A DNA stretch of 10,295 nucleotides from Prevotella sp. (lineage in GTDB: Bacteria; Bacteroidota; Bacteroidia; Bacteroidales; Bacteroidaceae): positions 1-10,295 of the forward strand of contig JAFLSH010000097.1 of assembly GCA_022511055.1 (NCBI GenBank), read 5' to 3'. Of this stretch, positions 1 through 6,263 are shown in pieces. The notes under the pieces were generated by a model that did no database searches, was not told the origin of the DNA, and saw only the letters and a program-made list of their open reading frames with translations. The first letter of the stretch is position 1, and each line of letters starts with the position of its first letter. The translations under genes and the position numbers were made by a program.

Positions 1-55
1 CACCCTCAACACCCCCGACACCCAAAATGGGTGTTGTGGGTGTCGGGGGTGTTGG
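1..55. repeat. Inverted repeat built from 9-bp units (hairpin-forming)
   Basis: Positions 7-23 and 38-54 are perfect 17-base inverse complements separated by 14 bases. The right half is three tandem 9-base units, GGGTGTTGT (29-37), GGGTGTCGG (38-46) and GGGTGTTGG (47-55). The left half is the same unit in the opposite sense (6-14 and 15-23, with the tail of a further copy at 1-5). The centre is AAAAT (24-28), so the arms can also pair in a shorter register with that 5-base loop. It lies beyond the 3' end of the receptor gene and may act as a terminator or transcript-end hairpin, but no clean T tract follows on either strand. It may continue past the window edge. Confidence 0.7.
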
Positions 56-159
56 CTGTTCGACATGAGTCTATAATATGCGCATATGCGCGTGTATGCG
101 CGAACAAGGGCGGGGGCAGCATGGGAAGAAAATGGCTTTCGGCACAGGGCAGGGGCGAT
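56..159. other. Non-coding spacer downstream of the receptor gene
   Basis: I see no gene here. The stretch contains three copies of ATGCGC (78-83, 86-91, 96-101) within an alternating purine-pyrimidine run that includes the palindrome ATGCGCAT (78-85). This looks like simple sequence. No RNA gene or obvious regulatory site is recognisable. Confidence 0.5.
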
Positions 160-2526
160 TTACATCTCCAGTGTAACCTTGCCATTGATTTGCCGGCCCG
201 TCAGGTAGTTGGGCACTGCCCATTGGCGGGAAGCCACATCGGTGACCCAATAGTAGGAGTTGACATTGGAAATGCCGAAGAGGTTCAGGCAGTCTAAGCC
301 TATCCAGATGTTCTTGACCGTCTTGCCGCCTTTCAGTGCCAGCCAGCTCATGCCGATGTCGGCACGGCGGTAGGGTGGGGCGCGGAATATCTGCTGCTCC
401 AGACCGCGGTGGGGCGGGCCGAATGGCAGACCGTCGGCAAAGGCCAGGCGCAGGGTCATCTTCCAGCGGTCGGTGCCGGGGAAGTAGTCGGTGAAATGCA
501 GGTTGACACCCCAGCGCTGGTCGGTGGGCAGCGGAATCCACTGGCCGTGGAGTTTTTGCTGGGTGCGCATCAGCGAGAACGTAATCCACGAGTCGGTGCC
601 CGGCACGAATTCGCCGTAGAGCTTCAGGTCTATGCCGGCTGCGTAGCCGGAGCAGAGATTCTGGCCGTAGTAGGTCACCTTCACGTTCTGCACGTTGTAC
701 GGAATGATGTTGGAAAGTGCCTTGTAGTAGGCTTCGGCGGTGAACTTGAAAGGGCGCTCCATCAGCCGGAAACGGTAGTCGAAGGCGCCGATGACCTGGA
801 AGGAGCGGGGGCTCTTGATGTGGTCGTTCAGCCTGACCACCGTCATGCCGTTGACGGTGGTGGTGTCGCGCACTTCCTTGAAGAAGGGTGCCTGGTAGTA
901 GAGGCCGGTGGCCAGCCGCAGCGTGACATCGCTGTTCCATGCGGGAACGACTGCGAGCGAGAGGCGCGGGGAGACGGTGGTCTCGCCGTTGAACGACCAG
1001 TGGCTGAAGCGTATGCCGTAGTTGAGCGAGTAGAATGTCTCGCTGTTGGCGGGAGACCAGCGGTAGGTGTCCTGTATGTAGCCCTCTGTGCGGCGCGAGT
1101 CCATGTTGACCTTTGAGGAGAGTGTGTAGATGAGGTCCAGGCGGTTGCCGGTGTGGGGTATGGAGTAGCCGCTGGAGTCGCGCATCTCGTACTCTCGCGA
1201 GCGCTCGCTGATTTTCTCCCATTTCTGGGTTATCCCTGCCTCTATGCTGTGTCGGCGCAGCTGCTTTGTCACCATGAGCTTCAGGCTCTGCACGTTGGCA
1301 GTCAGGTAGTTGCGGGCGTGTTCCATGTAAGTGCCAACGCCGAGGTTTTCAGAGGTCTGCGTGTCGTCGAGCCAGTACTGACCCTGAATGTCGTAGGTCT
1401 CTTGCTCCTTGGTGTGGAAGGCTGAGGCCAGCAGCTTGACCGTGGTGGAGTCTCCGAAGTGGCGCGCCACGGAGAGTGTGCCGAAGAGTGTTCGGAACAA
1501 GTCCTTCTCCTGCCCGTCAAAATAGACCCTGAACGATTTCACGTCTTCCATGGTGCCGAAGGATGTCTCGCGGTCGTGCGGCACGAAGTCGTAGTGGTTG
1601 TCGGATATGTTCCCGATGAAGTCCACATCCCAGCGCTTGTTGGGGTGCCAGTTCATGTAGGTCTGGTAGTCAAGGAAGTTTGGCCGGTACTCACCCGTTG
1701 TCTCCAGCGAGCCGAGCAGATAGCGGTTGGTCTTGTAGCGTATGCCGTGAGACATGGTGAAGTTCTTCAGGCTGGTGCCTACATAGGCGCTGCCGCCCAG
1801 CAGCGAGGCCGTCAGGTTGGCTTCTGTCTTCTTGGGCTTTCGGTAGGTGATGTCCAGGGCCGATGAGAGCTTGTCGCCATACTTGGCCTCGAAGCCGCCG
1901 GTCGAGAAGCCTATCCGCTCAACCATGTCTGAGTTGATGACAGACAGCCCCTCTTGCTGGCCGCTGCGTATGAGCAGCGGGCGGTAGACCTCAACGTTGT
2001 TGATATACACGGCATTCTCATCGAAAGAGCCGCCGCGGACATTGTACTGGCTCGACAGCTCGTTGTGGCTGGAGACACCCGCCTGCTGCTGTATCAGTTC
2101 CTCAACGGCGTTGCCTGTCACTGAGGGCGACTGCCTGATGTCCTTGATGTCCAGCTGCTCAGTGGCAGTGGTCTGCCGGCGCCGCTCGGTGACCGTGACT
2201 TCCTGAAGGGCATCCTGTTCGTGGAGTATCACCTGCAAAGTCTGCTGCCCGCGCGGATTGCGTAGGGTTCGTGTGTGGGTCTTGTAGCCAATCATGGAAA
2301 ACGTAATCACTACCGAGTCAGCCGATTGCAGCTGCAGGCTGAACTCGCCTTTCAGGTTGGCCACGGTGTAGGCTTTTTGCGCCAGACATGCCACTGAGGC
2401 CATCTCAATGGCATTGCCTTCCTGGTCGGTGACCCTGCCCTTGAGCGTGAAGTCGGCGGCGGCCAGCAGAAGGCTTTGCAGCAGAGCGGCCGCCAGGAGT
2501 ATGTATTTTGCGCAAAATAGTCTCAT
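160..2526 (-). CDS. TonB-dependent outer-membrane receptor with carboxypeptidase-like regulatory domain
   Basis: Probable active transporter in the outer membrane, energised by TonB-ExbBD; the ligand is unknown. I prefer the ATG at 2524-2526 (788 residues), because it gives a clean signal peptide: a short basic start, then a Leu/Ala-rich core ending near AAAD. An in-frame ATG at 2551-2553 would add nine residues (MNIFVIIIE) and lies upstream of a possible -7 element. Numbered from that upstream ATG, residues about 35-115 form the CarboxypepD_reg-like beta-sandwich (GRVTD, then IGYKT). Residues about 140-240 form the plug, with NVRGGSFDEN at 171-180 and FEAKYGDKLSSALDI at 221-235. The rest is a barrel rich in alternating aromatic strands. 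At about 790 residues it is shorter than typical SusC proteins (around 1,000), and no SusD partner is adjacent, so a polysaccharide-utilisation role is not indicated. Iron chelate, cobalamin or peptide import are all possible. It is transcribed divergently from the helicase. Confidence 0.9.
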   Translation of the reverse strand: MRLFCAKYILLAAALLQSLLLAAADFTLKGRVTDQEGNAIEMASVACLAQKAYTVANLKGEFSLQLQSADSVVITFSMIGYKTHTRTLRNPRGQQTLQVILHEQDALQEVTVTERRRQTTATEQLDIKDIRQSPSVTGNAVEELIQQQAGVSSHNELSSQYNVRGGSFDENAVYINNVEVYRPLLIRSGQQEGLSVINSDMVERIGFSTGGFEAKYGDKLSSALDITYRKPKKTEANLTASLLGGSAYVGTSLKNFTMSHGIRYKTNRYLLGSLETTGEYRPNFLDYQTYMNWHPNKRWDVDFIGNISDNHYDFVPHDRETSFGTMEDVKSFRVYFDGQEKDLFRTLFGTLSVARHFGDSTTVKLLASAFHTKEQETYDIQGQYWLDDTQTSENLGVGTYMEHARNYLTANVQSLKLMVTKQLRRHSIEAGITQKWEKISERSREYEMRDSSGYSIPHTGNRLDLIYTLSSKVNMDSRRTEGYIQDTYRWSPANSETFYSLNYGIRFSHWSFNGETTVSPRLSLAVVPAWNSDVTLRLATGLYYQAPFFKEVRDTTTVNGMTVVRLNDHIKSPRSFQVIGAFDYRFRLMERPFKFTAEAYYKALSNIIPYNVQNVKVTYYGQNLCSGYAAGIDLKLYGEFVPGTDSWITFSLMRTQQKLHGQWIPLPTDQRWGVNLHFTDYFPGTDRWKMTLRLAFADGLPFGPPHRGLEQQIFRAPPYRRADIGMSWLALKGGKTVKNIWIGLDCLNLFGISNVNSYYWVTDVASRQWAVPNYLTGRQINGKVTLEM

Positions 2527-2540
2527 TTCAATTATTATAA

Positions 2541-2548
2541 CGAAAATA
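2541..2548 (-). promoter_or_regulatory. Possible -7 element for the receptor gene
   Basis: Read on the minus strand these bases are TATTTTCG, one mismatch from the Bacteroides -7 consensus TAnnTTTG and of the same TTCG form as the serC element. A start a few bases downstream would leave a short AT-rich leader before the ATG at 2526 and would exclude the upstream ATG at 2553. No convincing -33 TTTG lies at the expected distance (about 2568-2571), so the call is tentative. Confidence 0.35.
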
Positions 2549-2560
2549 TTCATGCTTTAT

Positions 2561-2591
2561 TTTGAGAGTTAGTTTTTTTTGCTTAACTTTG
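2561..2591 (+). promoter_or_regulatory. Bacteroides-type promoter of the helicase gene
   Basis: TTTG at 2561-2564 and TAACTTTG at 2584-2591 match the -33 and -7 elements of the Bacteroidota primary sigma factor, with 19 bases between them. Transcription should begin a few bases after 2591, at or next to the ATG at 2597. This makes the mRNA leaderless or nearly so and argues against the in-frame TTG at 2579, which would lie inside the promoter. Confidence 0.75.
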
Positions 2592-2596
2592 CACCA

Positions 2597-3916
2597 ATGA
2601 ATCAGAATGAAATTTTGGAAAGGCTGGGTGTCGGCGAACTGAGCCTGATGCAGCGCGAAGCCCAGCGCGCCATTCTTGGCGGCAGGAGTGATGTCATTAT
2701 CCTGTCGCCTACGGGGTCGGGCAAGACACTGGCCTACCTGTTGCCGCTGGTGCAGTTGGTGAACGCCGGCAGTGAAGATGTGCAGGTGCTGGTTGTCGTG
2801 CCGGGGCGCGAGCTGGCCATGCAGTCAGACACGGTGCTGCGCTCCATGAAGTCGGGTGTCCGCTCCGCGGCCTGCTATGGCGGCCGGGCGGCCATGGATG
2901 AACACCGGCAGCTGAAGAAACTGCTGCCGCATGTGGTCTTTGGCACACCGGGGCGCTTGAACGACCATCTGGACAAGGGAAACATCTCGGCCAGAACGGT
3001 GCGCTATGTGGTCATTGATGAGTTTGACAAGTGCCTGGCCATGGGCTTCTATGCGGAAATGACACAGCTGATGAGCCGCCTGACAGCGGCCAGCCGCCGC
3101 ATTCTGCTCTCAGCCACAGATGCCCAGGAGATACCGGCCTTCGTGCAGATGGCACGTGCCGCCCGACTGGACTATCTCGACCAGACGGAGCAGGTGTCAG
3201 ACCGGGTGCGGCTCTATGAGGTGAAGAGCCCTGACAAAGACAAGCTGCAAACGCTGCTGCGGCTGCTCTGCCAGCAGGGCGATGGGCAGAGCATAGTCTT
3301 TCTGAACTATCGCGACTCGGTGGAACGGGTCGACGGCTATCTGCGCGAAAAAGGCTTTGCCACCAGTGCCCTGCACGGCGGAATGGACCAGAAACAGCGG
3401 GAGAGCGAGCTGTACAAGTTCTTCAATGGCTCGGCCAATGTGCTGGTGGCCACCGACTTGGCTTCGCGTGGCCTGGATATTCCTGATGTGTCTAACATTA
3501 TCCACTACCACCTGCCGCTTGCGGAGGAGAACTATGTCCACAGGGTGGGGCGTACTGCGCGCTGGGAACAGTCGGGGGTGTCTTTCTTCCTGATTGGGCC
3601 CGAAGAACATGTGCCTGCCTACGTGGAAGGGCAGGTAGAGCCCTTTGCCCTGCCCGCTGAGGTGCCGCCGGTGCCCAAGCCCCGCATGGCTACGGTCTAC
3701 ATAGGCAAGGGCAAGAAGGATAAAATCTCGAAGGGCGATATTGTGGGCTTCCTGTGCAAGAAGGGCGGCCTGTCTCCCGCCGACATAGGGCACATTGCCG
3801 TCAGTGACCGCTATGCGTATGTGGCTGTGGCGCGCGAGTCTGTGGCCTCTATGCTCAGTGCGGTCAGAGACGAGAAGATAAAAGGGCTGAAGACAATCAT
3901 AGAGCCCGTAAAATGA
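2597..3916 (+). CDS. DEAD-box ATP-dependent RNA helicase with DbpA-type C-terminal RNA-binding domain
   Basis: Cytoplasmic ATP-dependent RNA-unwinding enzyme of 439 residues. The visible helicase motifs are SPTGSGKT (37-44, Walker A), PGRELA (69-74), TPGR (117-120), DEFD (141-144, motif II in place of DEAD), SAT (172-174), ATDLASRGLD (285-294) and HRVGRTAR (315-322). Residues about 364-436 resemble the DbpA RNA-binding domain (VYIGKGKKDKISKGDIVGFL near the start, IKGLKTIIEP at the end). In E. coli DbpA (457 residues) this domain recognises a 23S rRNA hairpin and the enzyme acts in 50S subunit assembly; the same role here is inference. A Q-motif glutamine is present (Q19), but the usual aromatic residue about 17 positions upstream is not. 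The ATG at 2597 is chosen over the in-frame TTG at 2579 because the -7 box ends five bases before it. The gene appears monocistronic. Confidence 0.93.
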   Translation: MNQNEILERLGVGELSLMQREAQRAILGGRSDVIILSPTGSGKTLAYLLPLVQLVNAGSEDVQVLVVVPGRELAMQSDTVLRSMKSGVRSAACYGGRAAMDEHRQLKKLLPHVVFGTPGRLNDHLDKGNISARTVRYVVIDEFDKCLAMGFYAEMTQLMSRLTAASRRILLSATDAQEIPAFVQMARAARLDYLDQTEQVSDRVRLYEVKSPDKDKLQTLLRLLCQQGDGQSIVFLNYRDSVERVDGYLREKGFATSALHGGMDQKQRESELYKFFNGSANVLVATDLASRGLDIPDVSNIIHYHLPLAEENYVHRVGRTARWEQSGVSFFLIGPEEHVPAYVEGQVEPFALPAEVPPVPKPRMATVYIGKGKKDKISKGDIVGFLCKKGGLSPADIGHIAVSDRYAYVAVARESVASMLSAVRDEKIKGLKTIIEPVK

Positions 3917-4060
3917 TATATGGAGTTGACAAAATGAAAGAAAATGCGCTGAGTTTGTGAATTTCTGTTCAAATATTTGGCTATACGAAATAAAAAGTGT
4001 AATTTCGCACCCGTTTTCAGAAACGAGAGTAATATAAACAACAATAAAACAACAATCAAC
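3917..4060 (+). promoter_or_regulatory. serC promoter and A-rich leader
   Basis: This gap carries a Bacteroides-type promoter: TTTG at 3976-3979 and TAATTTCG at 4000-4007 (one mismatch from TAnnTTTG), with 20 bases between them. The predicted start near 4012 gives a leader of about 50 bases. The last 30 bases are very A-rich (ACAACAATAAAACAAC and similar) with no Shine-Dalgarno motif, as is common in Bacteroidota. I see no attenuator, T-box or riboswitch structure, and no clear terminator for the helicase gene upstream. Confidence 0.65.
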
Positions 4061-5128
4061 ATGAAGAAGTACAACTTTAACGCTGGTCCCTCGATGCTTC
4101 CCCGCGAAGTGATTGAGAAGACTGCTCAACAGTGTCTTGATTTCAACGGCTCAGGTCTCTCTCTGATGGAGATCAGCCACCGTGCAAAGGACTTTCAGCC
4201 TGTCGTTGACGAGGCTGTGGCGCTCGTGAAGGAGCTGCTGCAGGTGCCTGAGGGCTACTCGGTCATCTTCCTCGGCGGCGGTGCCAGCCTGGAGTTCTGC
4301 ATGATTCCCTATAATTTCCTGATTAAGAAGGCTGCCTACCTGAACACGGGCGTATGGGCCAAGAAGGCCATGAAGGAAGCCAAGCTCTTCGGCGAGGTGG
4401 TCGAGGTGGCTTCTTCGGCAGATGCCAACTACACCTTCATTCCCAAGGGGTGGTCTGTTCCCGCTGATGCCGACTATCTGCACATCACCACGAACAACAC
4501 CATCTATGGCACGGAGATGCGCAAAGACCTCGATGTGCCAGTCCGCCTGATTGCCGACATGTCTTCTGACATCTTCAGCCGCCCGGTAGACGTGGCCAAG
4601 TATGATGCCATCTACGCCGGTGCCCAGAAGAATCTGGCCATGGCAGGTGTTACCATTGCCATCTTGAAAGATGAGGCGCTGGGCAAGGCTCCGCGTGAGA
4701 TTCCCACCATGCTCGACTACCGCACACACGTTGACAAGGGCTCTATGTTCAACACGCCTCCCGTGGTGCCCATCTACTCGGCGCTTGAGAACCTCCGCTG
4801 GATTAAGAAGCAGGGCGGCGTAGAGGCCATGGACAAGCTGGCCCAGCAGCGCGCTGAGATTGTCTACGGCGAGATTGACCGTAACAAGTGCTTCGTGGGC
4901 ACTGCCAACGAAGAAGACCGCTCGCTGATGAACATCTGCTTCGTGATGGCTCCTGAGTACAAGGAACTTGAGAAGGATTTCCTTGACTTTGCCGTATCAA
5001 AGGGCATGGTTGGCGTGAAGGGTCACCGCTCTGTCGGCGGTTTCCGCGCTTCTTGCTACAACGCTCAGACCATTGAGGGCGTGAATGCGCTTGTGGCCTG
5101 CATGAAGGAGTTTGAGAGTAACCATTAA
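4061..5128 (+). CDS. serC: Phosphoserine aminotransferase
   Basis: Pyridoxal-phosphate aminotransferase that converts 3-phosphohydroxypyruvate and glutamate to phosphoserine and 2-oxoglutarate, the second step of serine synthesis. The family can also make 4-phosphohydroxythreonine for pyridoxal phosphate synthesis. The 355-residue length matches the family (E. coli SerC has 362). The start MKKYNFNAGPSMLP is the classic SerC N-terminus, so the ATG at 4061 is preferred over one at 3977, which lies at the promoter. Visible features are SHR (39-41, substrate phosphate contact region), GGGAS (72-76, cofactor phosphate loop), the Asp at 166 that should pair with the pyridine nitrogen, Lys190 in AGAQKNLA as the Schiff-base lysine, and GHRSVGGFRAS (321-331). 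It is followed after 15 bases by serA, so the two form an operon. Confidence 0.97.
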   Translation: MKKYNFNAGPSMLPREVIEKTAQQCLDFNGSGLSLMEISHRAKDFQPVVDEAVALVKELLQVPEGYSVIFLGGGASLEFCMIPYNFLIKKAAYLNTGVWAKKAMKEAKLFGEVVEVASSADANYTFIPKGWSVPADADYLHITTNNTIYGTEMRKDLDVPVRLIADMSSDIFSRPVDVAKYDAIYAGAQKNLAMAGVTIAILKDEALGKAPREIPTMLDYRTHVDKGSMFNTPPVVPIYSALENLRWIKKQGGVEAMDKLAQQRAEIVYGEIDRNKCFVGTANEEDRSLMNICFVMAPEYKELEKDFLDFAVSKGMVGVKGHRSVGGFRASCYNAQTIEGVNALVACMKEFESNH

Positions 5129-5143
5129 TCCAGTCCGTTCAGC

Positions 5144-6061
5144 ATGAAAGTATTAGTTGCAACAGAGAAGCCTTTCGCAGCCGCCGCTGTCGAAGGCATT
5201 AGGAAAGAAGTGGAAGCAGCCGGCAACGAGCTGGTGCTGCTTGAGAAATACACGGAGAAGGCACAGCTGCTCGATGCCGTGAAAGATGCCGATGCCCTGA
5301 TTATCCGCTCAGACAAGGTTGATGCCGAAGTACTCGATGCCGCCAAGCAGCTGAAGATTGTGGTGCGCGCCGGTGCCGGCTACGACAACATTGACCTGGC
5401 CGCCGCCACGGCTCACAACGTGGTAGCCGAGAATACGCCCGGCCAGAACGCCAACGCCGTGGCAGAACTCGTGTTCGGCATGCTGGTCATGGCCGCCCGC
5501 GGCTTCTATAACGGCAAGAGCGGCAGCGAACTGCTGGGCAAGAAGCTGGGCATTCTGGCATTTGGCAACGTGGGGCGCAATGTGGCCCGCATAGCCAAGG
5601 GCTTTGGCATGGATGTCTATGCCTACGATGCCTTCTGCCCCGCCGATGTCATTGAGGCTGCCGGCGTTCACGCCGTGAAGAGCCAGGATGAGCTGTTCGA
5701 GGTGAGCGATGTGGTCTCACTCCACATTCCCGCCACCCCGGAGACCAAGGAGAGCATCAACTATGCCCTGGTCAACAAGCTGAAGAAGGGCGGCGTGCTG
5801 GTGAACACGGCCCGCAAGGAAGTCATCAATGAGCCTGAGCTGATAAAGCTGCTTGCCGAGCGCGAAGACCTGAAGTTTGTCACCGACATCAAGCCCGATG
5901 CCGATGCCGACTTCCAGAAGTTTGAAGGCCGCTACTTTGCCACGCCGAAGAAGATGGGCGCGCAGACTGCCGAGGCCAACATCAACGCCGGCATTGCCGC
6001 CGCCAGGCAGATTAATGCCTTCTTCAAAGACGGCGACACCAAGTATCAGGTCAACAAGTAA
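5144..6061 (+). CDS. serA: Short D-3-phosphoglycerate dehydrogenase lacking the ACT domain, with Lys in place of the catalytic His
   Basis: NAD-dependent oxidation of 3-phosphoglycerate to 3-phosphohydroxypyruvate, the first step of serine synthesis; its product is the substrate of SerC, encoded immediately upstream. The 305 residues comprise only the substrate-binding and Rossmann domains. The ACT regulatory domain of the 410-residue E. coli enzyme is missing, so serine feedback through that domain is not expected. Visible features are RAGAGYDNID (75-84), NTPGQNANAVAE (97-108), the nucleotide loop AFGNVGRNVA (139-148, with Ala at the first glycine position), and NTARKEV (221-227) carrying the catalytic Arg224. 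The usual TPH motif reads TPKKMG (267-272), so Lys269 replaces the catalytic His. The usual acidic DVFxxEP segment reads DIKPDADAD (248-256). To my memory the same variant is widespread in Bacteroides and in Entamoeba (the so-called type IIIK enzyme), so it is probably functional. No Shine-Dalgarno site precedes the ATG. Confidence 0.93.
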   Translation: MKVLVATEKPFAAAAVEGIRKEVEAAGNELVLLEKYTEKAQLLDAVKDADALIIRSDKVDAEVLDAAKQLKIVVRAGAGYDNIDLAAATAHNVVAENTPGQNANAVAELVFGMLVMAARGFYNGKSGSELLGKKLGILAFGNVGRNVARIAKGFGMDVYAYDAFCPADVIEAAGVHAVKSQDELFEVSDVVSLHIPATPETKESINYALVNKLKKGGVLVNTARKEVINEPELIKLLAEREDLKFVTDIKPDADADFQKFEGRYFATPKKMGAQTAEANINAGIAAARQINAFFKDGDTKYQVNK

Positions 6062-6082
6062 GCCCTTTTCGGGTATGAAACA

Positions 6083-6097
6083 GGGGCTGCCGGCCCC
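6083..6097 (+). repeat. Small GC hairpin after serA
   Basis: GGGGC (6083-6087) can pair with GCCCC (6093-6097) across a 5-base loop. It sits between the serA stop codon and the larger hairpin at 6100-6141. It has no T tract of its own and may simply be part of the transcript-end structure. Confidence 0.35.
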
Positions 6098-6099
6098 GT

Positions 6100-6141
6100 G
6101 CCGCCACCTTTTGCGCGACTATATCGCGAAAAGGTGGCGGC
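6100..6141 (+). terminator. Strong hairpin, probable terminator of serC-serA
   Basis: A 13-base arm at 6100-6112 (GCCGCCACCTTTT) pairs perfectly with 6129-6141. The stem continues as CGCGA (6114-6118) with TCGCG (6124-6128) after a one-base bulge at 6113, leaving the loop CTATA. This very stable stem lies 38 bases beyond the serA stop and is followed by an AT-rich stretch (ATTAGTTATAATTAATACTA) rather than a pure T run. A terminator or a 3'-end stabilising hairpin is likely, given that mutA has its own promoter just downstream. A dispersed intergenic repeat is the alternative. Confidence 0.6.
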
Positions 6142-6165
6142 ATTAGTTATAATTAATACTAATTA

Positions 6166-6197
6166 TTCGGCAGTTCGGAAAAAAGTTTGTACCTTTG
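6166..6197 (+). promoter_or_regulatory. Promoter of the mutA-mutB operon
   Basis: TACCTTTG at 6190-6197 is an exact match to the Bacteroides -7 consensus TAnnTTTG. TTCG at 6166-6169 is a one-mismatch -33 element, 20 bases upstream. Transcription should begin near 6203 and leave a leader of about 60 AT-rich bases before the mutA ATG. No cobalamin riboswitch is recognisable in that leader, which is too short for one. No Shine-Dalgarno site precedes mutA. Confidence 0.7.
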
Positions 6198-6263
6198 CAC
6201 ATGAAAATCAGAGGCTAAAAACTAAAATTCAAAATTATATAATCATCAAACAATGTACAACTT

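Noticed and set aside
31..297. 88-codon plus-strand frame at the left edge
   Set aside because: It begins inside the repeat array and runs antisense through the receptor C-terminus, with no recognisable product or ribosome-binding signal.
71..1222. 383-codon open frame on the minus strand overlapping the receptor gene
   Set aside because: It lies in a different frame of the same strand as a clearly recognisable receptor, is rich in His, Arg and Pro, and has no family resemblance. It is a by-product of GC-rich codons.
160..2526. SusC-type polysaccharide utilisation locus
   Set aside because: The receptor is about 200 residues shorter than typical SusC, no SusD or glycoside hydrolase is adjacent, and the downstream side is non-coding to the window edge.
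3197..4129. 310-codon antisense open frame across the helicase 3' end and the serC promoter
   Set aside because: Its start would lie inside serC and it runs through the promoter region. No domain is recognisable, so it is a shadow frame.
6201..6218. Five-codon upstream ORF (MKIRG) in the mutA leader
   Set aside because: Its ATG lies at or before the predicted transcription start, so it may not be in the mRNA, and an ORF this short is expected by chance.
6198..6263. Cobalamin riboswitch ahead of the B12-dependent mutase
   Set aside because: The leader is only about 60 AT-rich bases, too short for the B12 aptamer, and I see no B12-box-like motif in it.
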